This document shows positions 1-7,199 of a DNA stretch of 22,893 nt, one piece after another. The DNA lies in assembly GCA_964576585.1 (NCBI GenBank), contig CAZNWO010000043.1, positions 1-22,893 of the forward strand, read 5' to 3'. Position 1 is the first letter of the stretch, and every line of letters begins with the position of its first letter. A program made the translations under genes and the position numbers. The notes beneath the pieces are model-generated. The model worked only from the letters and a program-made list of their open reading frames with translations. It made no database searches and was not told the DNA's origin. Origin of the DNA: GCA-2730975 sp964576585 (GTDB lineage Bacteria > Verrucomicrobiota > Verrucomicrobiia > Opitutales > Seribacteraceae).

Positions 1-2
1 CC

Positions 3-1352
3 ATTCAAATCCAACCCGTCCCGGTCCCCGAGGTCCGGATACGACCCGTTCCCGCGCCGCCTCGCCCTCCTGACCTTGTTGCCCCGGCACCCCGACCCGA
101 TCCCGTTGCTCCTCCTGTTTTTCGGCCGGGTGGAGGAGGTCCCGTGGACAAGGCGAAGGTCGATCAGTTGAAGAAAAGCCTTGGCACTTGGGAGAAACTG
201 AAGGAAGAGTGCGGAGGCAACTACACATACAGCAAACGCTGGAGCAGTTGGGTGGGCTTTGGTCACAAAACTGAAGTGGTGGTGGCGAATAACAAGGTGG
301 TCGAGCGGCGTTTCAAGTCGTTTTCAGGTCGACCGAGAGTGGCGGCACCAGGACAACCGCCAACCAAGCCGGAAGGTAAAAGCTGGATTGAAAAAGGCAA
401 GGAACTGGGCAGCCACAAGGAAGGCCATCCAGCGAAGACTTTGGACGAGCTCTACAAGGAGGCCATAGGGATTCTGGATCGTCCGATTCCGCCTTTTCAG
501 CGACTTGGACTACGTTTCGACAAGCAAGGCCTGCTGCTAGCTTGCTACACGCAGGACAAACGGATAGCCGACGACGCCCCGACCAAGGGTGTAAGCATTT
601 CCGAGATAAAGTTGGGTAAAGGCGGGGGAGAAACCCAGAGGAAAGAAAAGAATGAAAAGAAGGGTCTTAGGATCAATAAGACTTCAAACGGAAAAACGAT
701 TAACGTTGAAAAGGGAGAAACCATTCAAATCAGCTTGGAGGGAAATCCGACCACAGGATTTAGCTGGAACGACACCACGAAATCGAAGCAGGTGAAGCTT
801 GAGAAAATGACAACGAGTTCTTCCCGACAGCTAGTAGGATCGCCCGGAGTCTTTACAGCCACCTATCGAGCCGTGAAGATGGGAAGTGGGACGATCTCGT
901 TGGAATACAAAAGAGTCTTTGAAAAGAAACCTCCTGCCGAAACCTTCCAGTTGAAAGTAGTTGTCCTTGAGGCAGACGCCAAGGCATCTCCACCTGTCGT
1001 AGACGCAAACAATGAAATTCAGGCCTTGGAGAAACGCATAGCAAAGATGAAGGACTTTGCCAAGCGCGCCCGTTTCACCCCTGATGGACATCAGAAGTTT
1101 CAAGCCGAATTGGCTACTTTGGAAAAGCAATTGGCCGACCTGCTCGCACGCCACGCTTCGGTTAATCCGAAACCAATCAAGCCCGGTATTGGCAGAAAGC
1201 CTTTCCCAAAGCACTGGGGCACCCCACCACGCTTACAAACGAAGGACCTGCGCCCCTTGCCCGCAGGCTTTGGGGTGGGCAGCAGCACCTTGGCTGGATG
1301 GATTAGGAAAAACATGGAGCGGGATCGGAAGCTAGACCGGCGCGGTGATTAA
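3..1352 (+). CDS. Chagasin-like (I42) protease-inhibitor domain protein with proline-rich N-terminus and coiled coil, 5' partial
   Basis: The frame is open from the first full codon at base 3, so the GTG at 144 is not the true start and the gene begins before the window. Visible order: about 45 residues rich in Pro, Val and Arg; a domain at about bases 150-610 whose pattern (Trp, Tyr-Thr-Tyr, a Val-rich strand, then KTLDELYKEA and LRFDKQG) recalls DUF6174; a chagasin/inhibitor-I42 domain at about 660-975; a coiled coil at about 1008-1157; and a Pro/Lys/Arg-rich tail. The chagasin call rests on NPTTGFSW (744-767, the BC loop), a GSPG loop and the final YKRVFEK strand. Known chagasins bind papain-like cysteine proteases through these three loops; here the usual RPW loop reads RVF. 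No signal peptide can be seen because the N-terminus is missing. Chagasin is fairly sure, DUF6174 is a pattern guess, and the target is unknown. Confidence 0.75.
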   Translation: MQIQPVPVPEVRIRPVPAPPRPPDLVAPAPRPDPVAPPVFRPGGGGPVDKAKVDQLKKSLGTWEKLKEECGGNYTYSKRWSSWVGFGHKTEVVVANNKVVERRFKSFSGRPRVAAPGQPPTKPEGKSWIEKGKELGSHKEGHPAKTLDELYKEAIGILDRPIPPFQRLGLRFDKQGLLLACYTQDKRIADDAPTKGVSISEIKLGKGGGETQRKEKNEKKGLRINKTSNGKTINVEKGETIQISLEGNPTTGFSWNDTTKSKQVKLEKMTTSSSRQLVGSPGVFTATYRAVKMGSGTISLEYKRVFEKKPPAETFQLKVVVLEADAKASPPVVDANNEIQALEKRIAKMKDFAKRARFTPDGHQKFQAELATLEKQLADLLARHASVNPKPIKPGIGRKPFPKHWGTPPRLQTKDLRPLPAGFGVGSSTLAGWIRKNMERDRKLDRRGD

Positions 1353-1404
1353 GTTTGCTGCCTGAGCGAAATACCGATTTCCAGAACCTGACCCGAGCTT
1401 CTGC

Positions 1405-2136
1405 TTGAGCAACTACTCCTCGATCGGACCTGCTTCTCGGATTGAAACGGCTTATGTCGTTCTTGTCTCCGCCTTTTCGGTCGTGCTCGTCCTGACCAAC
1501 GTGGTTGGAGTCAAGCTGTTCACCTTCTCTTTTTTCGGCTTGTTGGAGAAGCCAATTACCCTGACGAGCGGAATCGTAACCTACCCGCTAACGTTTCTCT
1601 TCACTGATGTTGTCAGCGAACTATATGGAAAGCGACGGGCGGATTTCATGGTGGTGCTCGGTTTCTTTCTCAGCTTTATGATGTTGGGTATCGTTGCCTT
1701 GGTGACGGGGCTTCCGGGTTCCGAGGTTTGGGTGAACCGAGACCTCGGATTCACAGATGTTGCAGGCATGCAGCGAGCCTTCGAGACCGTCTTTACCCTC
1801 CCGGGCGTATTGGTTGCAGCCTCAATGTCGGCCTACCTGACGGCCCAACTTCTCGACAACCGACTTTTCCACCTCTGGCGCCGACTGACGAAGGGAAAGC
1901 ACCTCTGGCTGCGCAACAACGGCTCGACCGTCTTGTCTCAGTTCGTCGACACCGTAATCGTCAATTCCATCTTCCTCGGGTGGGGAATGGGCCTATCGGC
2001 TTCCGTGGTCTGGAGCATCATCTTGGCCAATTACGTTTGCAAAGTATGTCTGGCGGCCTTGGACACACCATTGATCTACTTGGCCATCGCATTTCTGAAG
2101 AAATACCTGGCAATTGAGAAACAGGACTCAGCCTGA
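1405..2136 (+). CDS. Queuosine-precursor transporter, YhhQ/VUT family
   Basis: This 243-residue inner-membrane protein has about six hydrophobic segments and the family's typical pieces: LTNVVGVKLF near residue 31, TYPLTFLFTDVVSELYGK near residue 60, and a C-terminal half with SQFVDT followed by a last strongly hydrophobic pair. YhhQ/QPTR proteins import queuine or pre-Q0/pre-Q1 for tRNA queuosine, so that role is inferred from family. The start is TTG at 1405; the frame is closed by a stop at 1363-1365 and no ATG or GTG lies between, and a later ATG would remove the first membrane helix. There is no clear ribosome-binding site. It lies 52 bases after the chagasin gene and has no evident functional link to its neighbours. 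No tgt or other queuosine gene is in the window. Confidence 0.88.
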   Translation: MSNYSSIGPASRIETAYVVLVSAFSVVLVLTNVVGVKLFTFSFFGLLEKPITLTSGIVTYPLTFLFTDVVSELYGKRRADFMVVLGFFLSFMMLGIVALVTGLPGSEVWVNRDLGFTDVAGMQRAFETVFTLPGVLVAASMSAYLTAQLLDNRLFHLWRRLTKGKHLWLRNNGSTVLSQFVDTVIVNSIFLGWGMGLSASVVWSIILANYVCKVCLAALDTPLIYLAIAFLKKYLAIEKQDSA

Positions 2137-2209
2137 ATCCAAACATCGTCGAAGCGGTGACTTTCCAGTTGACGCCAATACCTGAACGAAAAGGATTCGC
2201 TAGCCTTTA

Positions 2210-3315
2210 ATGATGAAAAAAAATCTATGTTTGCACAAGTTTCTCAATCAATGCCTTTGCAGCTTGTCTGTCTTATGTCTGTCTAGTCTTGCCTCCCTCG
2301 ACGTTCAGGCTGTTCCGGAAAAGTATGGTTCCTATGTGGGAACTGCTATAAGACTGGGGAAGGACGCAAAGGGAAACAACGTATCCTTCCGTGCGTTAGT
2401 CATACGGTTGGACGACAAGGGTGACGCCTGCGTGGTCTTCGACGGCGACACCTTGCGAATGGCTGGGGGGTGGACTCAAGGTGGGCTGAAGCTGGAAGGT
2501 CTCCCTTTCACGGGCGGCCACGGTAGGTTTCCTTCTCATAATGGCGAAAAGGTGTTCGTAACCCAAGCCGTTCCTGGTTGGGCTTCCCCCGAGGGAGAGC
2601 TAGCCGACCCGCGCGAGGATAAGTATCCGCCGCTTGGTCCTTTGCCCCGAGAGTGGAGCAAGTTCGGTGGTCACTATGTCCACGGAGATCGAGTTGTCCT
2701 CAAGTATTCCGTGGGTGGCGCCCAAGTCTTGGAGTCTCCGAGCCTTTATCAAAAGGGCGAAGCCAAGGCTATCGTCCGTACCATTAGGATCGAAGGGGAC
2801 GGCAAGCCTAAGATTATCGTGCTCTCCGACGTCGCAGAGGGTTGTTCCGTGGCTCTCGCACATGCCCCGAAGGGTGCAAAGGTGGAAGCTGTGGATGGGA
2901 TCAACCTGCTGAGCTTATCCGCTTTCAAGAATGTGCTCTCTTTCCAGGTGGTTTACGCCCGTGGAGATGCCTCATCTCTTGTTGGCTCCATCCCCGCGCC
3001 CGCCGACCTACTCACCCTCACCAAGGGCGGTTCCCCTCGTTGGAAGGAAACGGTGACGACGAAGGGCGAAGTCTCTACCGAAAAGAAAGCCTATGTCCTA
3101 GACCGTCTCACCGTGCCCTACAGCAATCCCTACGGCATGAACATGCGTATTGGCGGCTTTGATTTCTTCAAGGATGGGAAGTCGGCCGCAGTCTCCACTT
3201 GGGACGGAGACGTCTGGCTCATCCGCAACATCGACGACTCTCTTCAGAACCTCGTTTGGAAACGTTTTGCTTCCGGCCTCCATGAACCTCTTGGACTGAA
3301 GGTCGTGGACGATGT
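2210..3315 (+). CDS. Secreted DUF6797/beta-propeller protein, N-terminal part (interrupted by assembly gap)
   Basis: This is the first 368 codons of a gene that runs into the N run. A signal peptide is clear: MMKK, a hydrophobic core rich in Leu, Ser and Cys, and a likely cleavage after VQA at residue 34. The following region resembles the DUF6797 segment found in large Planctomycetes/Verrucomicrobia secreted proteins. Near residues 310-365 come the first blades of a PQQ/sorbosone-dehydrogenase-like propeller, with GGFDFFKDGKSAAVSTWDGDVW and GLHEPLGLKVVDD. Such proteins are exported and usually sit with heme-binding cytochromes, and one lies next door. The substrate is unknown. Two ATG codons are in tandem at 2210 and 2213, and either could start. 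A purine-rich AAAGGA lies about 14 bases upstream, too far for an ordinary ribosome-binding site. The remainder of the same protein is at 3416-4317. Confidence 0.82.
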
Positions 3316-3415
3316 NNNNNNNNNNNNNNNNNNNNNNNNNNNNNNNNNNNNNNNNNNNNNNNNNNNNNNNNNNNNNNNNNNNNNNNNNNNNNNNNNNNNN
3401 NNNNNNNNNNNNNNN
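3316..3415. other. Assembly gap of 100 N inside the DUF6797 gene
   Basis: Exactly 100 N, the usual placeholder for a gap of unknown length. The reading frame before the gap (frame 2) differs from that after it (frame 1), which means only that 100 is not the true length. From my memory of related proteins, roughly 90-100 residues of propeller sequence should join the two sides, so about 300 bases are probably missing. Confidence 0.97.
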
Positions 3416-4317
3416 CAAAGCTTGAACGGTACGCTACTGGCTTGCGTGCTCCCAATGGCATGGGTGTAGGTCCTGGCGGTCAAGTCACCAGCGGAGATAA
3501 CGAGGGTACTTTTGTTCCACGTTCGCCTATCAATTGGATGACAGCCGGTAGCTTTCATGGCGTCGTGGACGTCGCCGCAGACCGTGACCAAATGAAGACC
3601 ACTCCCACAGTGCGAGAGCTTGCCGGAGGACGCGCCCATCACCTCGACCCCTCTGAAGCCCCCAAGCCCCTTGCTTGGCTTCCCAAAAGCGTGGACAACT
3701 CGGGCGGTGGGCAAGTTTGGGTTACGAGTGAAAAGTGGGGTCCTTTCTCAAAAGAGCTCCTCCACATGTCCTACGGTCGCAGTGCCCTCTATCTCGTCCT
3801 CAAGGAAAACAAGAGCGGTCAAATGCAGGGCGGCGTGGTAAAGTTCCCTCTTCGCTTCACTTCCAGCTGCATGCGGGCGCGATTCAGTCCGCGTGATGGT
3901 CAGCTATACGTTGCCGGACTGAAGGGCTGGCAAAGCAATGCGGGCAAGCCGGGAGGTCTTGATCGGGTCCGCTATACGGGTGAAATCGTCGCCATGCCAA
4001 ATGCGCTTCGCATCAAGAAAGATGGACTCGAGCTTGGCTTCACCGACAAGCTGGACGAGGAACTCGCAGAAGACCCGACCAGCTTTTCGATCCGCTCCAC
4101 CAACATTCGCTGGACGCACGGATACGGTTCAGGGGAACAGGACCGCAAGGACTACAAGGTGGAAGCTGCCAAACTTCTTCCCGATGGCAAGACAGTCTTC
4201 CTAAAGGTTCCCTCAATCGGTCCCGCCCATCAGATGGAAATTGCCATAGACGTCGAGACCGAGGACGGCGACGAGATCATTACTAAAATCTGGAATACCG
4301 TACACGTTACGAATTAG
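3416..4317 (+). CDS. Secreted DUF6797/beta-propeller protein, C-terminal part (continuation after gap)
   Basis: The frame opens directly after the gap (first full codon 3418) with KLERYATGLRAPNGMGVGPG, the internal blade that normally follows a GTLxxVSxDG strand. The TTG at 3442 is therefore not a start. Further family hallmarks follow: a QVTSGDNEGTFVP turn, a SPINWM strand, GRSALYLVLKENKSGQMQGGVV, MRARFSPRDGQLYVAGLKGW and GGLDRVRYTG. The protein then ends in an Ig-like/beta-sandwich region closing in IWNTVHVTN. It carries no CxxCH heme motif of its own, unlike longer fusions of this family. It faces a minus-strand cytochrome gene whose stop lies 38 bases away. A periplasmic or surface dehydrogenase-like role paired with that cytochrome is inference. 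Confidence 0.82.
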
Positions 4318-4328
4318 GCGAGTTTTTG

Positions 4329-4350
4329 CTCCCTCCTTTTCGCAAGGGAG
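4329..4350. terminator. Weak inverted repeat between convergent genes, possible terminator
   Basis: CTCCCT at 4329-4334 and AGGGAG at 4345-4350 can form a 6-bp stem with a 10-base loop in the 38-base space between two convergent stops. The only T run lies 5' of the stem on the plus strand, so neither strand shows the hairpin-then-T-tract order of a standard intrinsic terminator. The call rests on position as much as on structure. Confidence 0.25.
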
Positions 4351-4355
4351 GCAGC

Positions 4356-5504
4356 CTACTCCTTTGGCAAAGGTACTTGTCGGTTCCCCATTAGGTACGC
4401 GGCGAGGTCGCGGGCATCAGGATCCGGCAGAGCCTGAAAAATGCCTTCCGGCATCATAGAGACGGGAAGAACCTGACGGCTTGCCACGTCGTCCAGTGAG
4501 AGAGTGACCTCGTCTGTAAGGGTTCGTACGACAAGGCTGCTGGCGTTTTCCGCGGAAATTACGCCGCTTAGGGCGCGTCCGTCCTTGGTGGTGATCACGC
4601 TGAGTTGGTAATCCTTGCCGATGGCGGCGTTAGGCTCGAGCACGTTCTCCAAAAGGTAGTCGAGGGTTGCCCGATCCGTACCGGTGAGATCCGGGCCTAT
4701 TTGCCCTCCAATACCATATAGCTTGTGGCAAGCTCCGCAGGTTTTTTGATAAAGGAGTCTACCCTTGGAAAGGTCGGCTTGCTCTAGGTTATTGGGAGTA
4801 AGCAGTTTCTTGTAACGAGTGTATAAAGCTTGCTTGTTGCCGGAAGTGGAACGCAATTCGCCCCAGGTCTTGCGTAGTAGATTCTGACGTTCCCTACCGC
4901 CAAAGCCTTGAATTTGCCGGGCTGCAAAAACCGGCACGTCGGAAGGTCGTACTTTTCCATCAGACATTGCCGCCAGCAAGACGTCGGCAAAGGCGGCACG
5001 AGAAACCAAGAGCTGGACTGCCTCGCGTTTCTCCTTGGAATTCATCTTTGGGTATCGGGCAAGGACTTGTCCAGGAACATCAGGAGTTGCGTAAACGGCA
5101 AGTCCGCGCAGCGCATCAATTCGAAGGGAATCGTCGTCCAGCAATTTCTTAAGGTCTTCGGCCAAGCCTTTTGCTTTCTTTTCAACCAGGGTTTTCAAGG
5201 CTCGTTTCCGTTCCTCGACAGGAACCTTTCCGTCCAGAGCCTTTTTCTTTAAAGTCTTGAGGGATAGCTCGTCGCCGAACGTCAGGCCAAGCAGACGCAC
5301 TTCTTCTCGAAGGGCGAGATCGGGACTTTCTCCAAGCTTTTTGGAGACTTTTTCCCAAGAGGGAGGCGGCGTCAGGTTGCGTTTCCCGGCAAGGCCTTCT
5401 CGCATGCCCTTGAGCAAGTCTCTCTGGAAAGAAGGATCATCCAGCTCCAAGACCAACTTGAGAATCGGCTCAAGATTTTCGTTGGCAATCGAGAGAGGAG
5501 CAAC
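4356..5504 (-). CDS. PVC-type heme-binding (TIGR02603-like) c-type cytochrome protein, 5' truncated by gap
   Basis: About 382 residues are visible before the sequence enters the N run, and the N-terminus is missing. The first part is helical and charged (DDPSFQRDLLKGM, LKTLVEKKAKGLAEDLKKLL), consistent with HEAT-like repeats. The C-terminal 135 residues are a single-heme cytochrome c domain: GRLLYQKTCGACHKLYGIGG with CxxCH at 4725-4739, then IGPDLTG, DYLLENVLEPNAAIG, and a likely distal Met in SMMPEG. That order is the TIGR02603 'putative heme-binding domain' of Planctomycetes and Verrucomicrobia. Full-length relatives carry a signal peptide and often a large sugar-dehydrogenase-like propeller in front, which the gap would hide. 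It probably accepts electrons from a partner dehydrogenase, perhaps the neighbouring propeller protein. Reading the frame on through the gap to 5717 only enters antisense of the hydrolase gene. Confidence 0.88.
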   Translation of the reverse strand, partial: VAPLSIANENLEPILKLVLELDDPSFQRDLLKGMREGLAGKRNLTPPPSWEKVSKKLGESPDLALREEVRLLGLTFGDELSLKTLKKKALDGKVPVEERKRALKTLVEKKAKGLAEDLKKLLDDDSLRIDALRGLAVYATPDVPGQVLARYPKMNSKEKREAVQLLVSRAAFADVLLAAMSDGKVRPSDVPVFAARQIQGFGGRERQNLLRKTWGELRSTSGNKQALYTRYKKLLTPNNLEQADLSKGRLLYQKTCGACHKLYGIGGQIGPDLTGTDRATLDYLLENVLEPNAAIGKDYQLSVITTKDGRALSGVISAENASSLVVRTLTDEVTLSLDDVASRQVLPVSMMPEGIFQALPDPDARDLAAYLMGNRQVPLPKE

Positions 5505-5604
5505 NNNNNNNNNNNNNNNNNNNNNNNNNNNNNNNNNNNNNNNNNNNNNNNNNNNNNNNNNNNNNNNNNNNNNNNNNNNNNNNNNNNNNNNNNNNNNNNN
5601 NNNN
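5505..5604. other. Assembly gap of 100 N between two divergent genes
   Basis: Exactly 100 N. It hides the 5' ends of the minus-strand cytochrome gene and the plus-strand EF-hand hydrolase, together with whatever promoters lie between them. True length is unknown and likely well over 100 bases, because both proteins lack signal peptides and N-terminal sequence here. Confidence 0.97.
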
Positions 5605-6606
5605 CAGAATGGAGAAAAGTTGTTCAGGGATTGGGATGCAAACGACGATGGCATGCTGAGCATCGACGAACTTCCACAAAATGCCAAAGGCAACTTTGGG
5701 AGGGTGGACGCCAACAAGGACTCGAGAATTTCTCTTTCAGAACACCTTGCCTTCCTTGGTCGGAAAAGAGTCGCTGAGGTTCATGATTACATAAGGGCTG
5801 TCCGCAACCTGAACTATGCTGCAACTGAAAACCCGAGGCAAACCTTAGACCTTTTCCTCCCTAAAAGCAGGAAAAAGACCGAGGCACTTCCCATCATCGT
5901 ATACATTCATGGCGGAGGATGGAAAGCGGGTAGGAAGGAGGGCGGATTGCGAAGAATGGAACCTTTTCTGAGAACAGGCAAATTTGCCGCGGCCTCAATC
6001 AATTACCGACTTAGCGGTGAAGCAACTTGGCCTGCGCAAATTCACGACTGCAAGGCGGCCATAAGGTGGATCAAAGGAAACGCGGAAAAATATGGCCTCA
6101 ATCAAAACAAAATGGCTGCATGGGGGAATTCGGCGGGAGGGCATTTGGCGGCTATGCTTGGAGTAAGCGGCGGGCAAAAGGAACTTGCTGGCGATATTGG
6201 TGAATTCCTGCAAGCAAACGCTCGCCTGACCTGTATCGTAAGCTTTTGTGGTCCGACACATTTCCTTTCGATGAACAAATTTCCGAGCAATATAGACCAT
6301 GACGAGGCCAACTCACCCGAGAGTCGATTGATTGGCGGCCCTCTGCAAAAGAACAAGCGTCTCGCAAACTTTGCTTCCCCGTTAAGTTACGTTACCAAGG
6401 ACGATGCTCCCGCCCTGATCGTTCACGGGAAAAGAGACAACCTTGTGCCTTTCAATCAAGCTGAAATCTTCCACGCTGCACTCGTGAAGGCGGGGGTTTC
6501 AAGTGAGTTCCTGCCCATGAATGACATGGGGCACAACTTGAGCGGACCTGTGGTATCGAAAAGAACTCGGGACTTTCTGACGAAGTACCTTCTAGCTGAG
6601 AATTGA
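5605..6606 (+). CDS. EF-hand plus alpha/beta hydrolase (esterase/lipase-like), 5' truncated by gap
   Basis: The frame is open from the first base after the gap, so the start is lost. Two EF-hand-type calcium loops come first: DANDDGMLSIDE (5635-5670, canonical) and DANKDSRISLSE (5707-5742, Ser in place of the usual Gly at loop position 6). The rest is an alpha/beta hydrolase of the BD-FAE/hormone-sensitive-lipase type. It has the oxyanion motif HGGGW (5908-5922), nucleophile Ser in GNSAGG (codon 6130-6132), a probable acid Asp in HGKRDNLVP, and His in MGHN near the C-terminus. Family members hydrolyse esters, often acetyl or feruloyl groups on plant or algal glycans. The substrate here cannot be read from sequence. 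The fold is sure. Export is inferred from the EF-hands and from similar fusions in this phylum. Confidence 0.87.
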   Translation, partial: QNGEKLFRDWDANDDGMLSIDELPQNAKGNFGRVDANKDSRISLSEHLAFLGRKRVAEVHDYIRAVRNLNYAATENPRQTLDLFLPKSRKKTEALPIIVYIHGGGWKAGRKEGGLRRMEPFLRTGKFAAASINYRLSGEATWPAQIHDCKAAIRWIKGNAEKYGLNQNKMAAWGNSAGGHLAAMLGVSGGQKELAGDIGEFLQANARLTCIVSFCGPTHFLSMNKFPSNIDHDEANSPESRLIGGPLQKNKRLANFASPLSYVTKDDAPALIVHGKRDNLVPFNQAEIFHAALVKAGVSSEFLPMNDMGHNLSGPVVSKRTRDFLTKYLLAEN

Positions 6607-6612
6607 TCGGGA

Positions 6613-7035
6613 TTATTGCATCCCTTTCCTGAAAGCAAGCGTCCCGTCCTCGTTCAATACCCTGTAGTAGCAACCGATGCGTGCTCGACCATCAGTTCCC
6701 TTGGTATGGCAGGCACCCTCGCCTCTTGGACGAACTCGATAGAGCAGGGAGTTTTGCTCACAGTTTACGCAAATCTCGACAATTTCCAGAAAGTCCCCGG
6801 AAGTCTTGCCTTTTATCCAGAGTTCGTTCCGACTGGTGCTCCAGAAAGTGGCCATCCCTTCCTTTAGTGCCGTTTGTAGGGCAAGTTCGTTGGCGTAACC
6901 AACGATAAGCACCTCGCCCGTATCGATATTTTGGGCAACAACTGGAAGGACGTCTTCGGCGCAACCTGCAACCTTCTTGAGTTTTGTAAAATCAAGAGAC
7001 AACGTCTTTCCCTCTTCCAATTCGTGGTGATCCAT
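6613..7035 (-). CDS. hisI: Phosphoribosyl-AMP cyclohydrolase
   Basis: This is the third step of histidine synthesis, which opens the purine ring of phosphoribosyl-AMP; the enzyme is cytosolic. The 140 residues cover the whole HisI fold with no fused HisE. Core motifs are DVLPVV (28-33), WSTSRNELW (65-73), KGKTSG (75-80), and zinc-ligand cysteines in VNCEQN (Cys92), ACHTKG (Cys109) and GCYYR (Cys122). Two oddities: the usual DxDxD metal triad reads Asn91-Cys-Glu93-Gln-Asn95, and there are 12 residues between the last two cysteines where the usual CHTGRRSC has six. ATG at 7035 is preferred over an in-frame TTG at 7053; neither has a ribosome-binding site. It ends 6 bases from the stop of the hydrolase and is divergent from the lipoprotein. 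No other his gene is in the window. Confidence 0.93.
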   Translation of the reverse strand: MDHHELEEGKTLSLDFTKLKKVAGCAEDVLPVVAQNIDTGEVLIVGYANELALQTALKEGMATFWSTSRNELWIKGKTSGDFLEIVEICVNCEQNSLLYRVRPRGEGACHTKGTDGRARIGCYYRVLNEDGTLAFRKGMQ

Positions 7036-7199
7036 AAAACGAAAATAGAACAATTTTGATTAAGAGTAACTCCAAAAGTCTTCTAATCCTGTCAGCAAAC
7101 TGTTTTTCCACCCTTGCCAGAACCAAAAACGGGAGATTTTTTATTAATTAGTTAACCGATTACTCGCAGCTCACAAATTACCTAACCTTAGATCATTCT

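Noticed and set aside
1..10. Ten-base match CCATTCAAAT at the window start and at 721-730
   Set aside because: Same reading frame (TIQI-like strand) but only 10 bases, and the following sequence differs; treated as chance.
2190..2208. AAAGG/CCTTT hairpin just before the DUF6797 start
   Set aside because: Only five base pairs around a 9-base loop; not distinguishable from chance.
3442..3469. Apparent frameshift or two separate genes around the DUF6797 gap
   Set aside because: The frame change lies across a 100-N placeholder of unknown true length; both flanks match one family protein.
5257..5717. ORFs that run through the second N run on both strands
   Set aside because: The N run is read as open by default. 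One side of each such ORF is antisense to the real gene, so the composites are not proteins.
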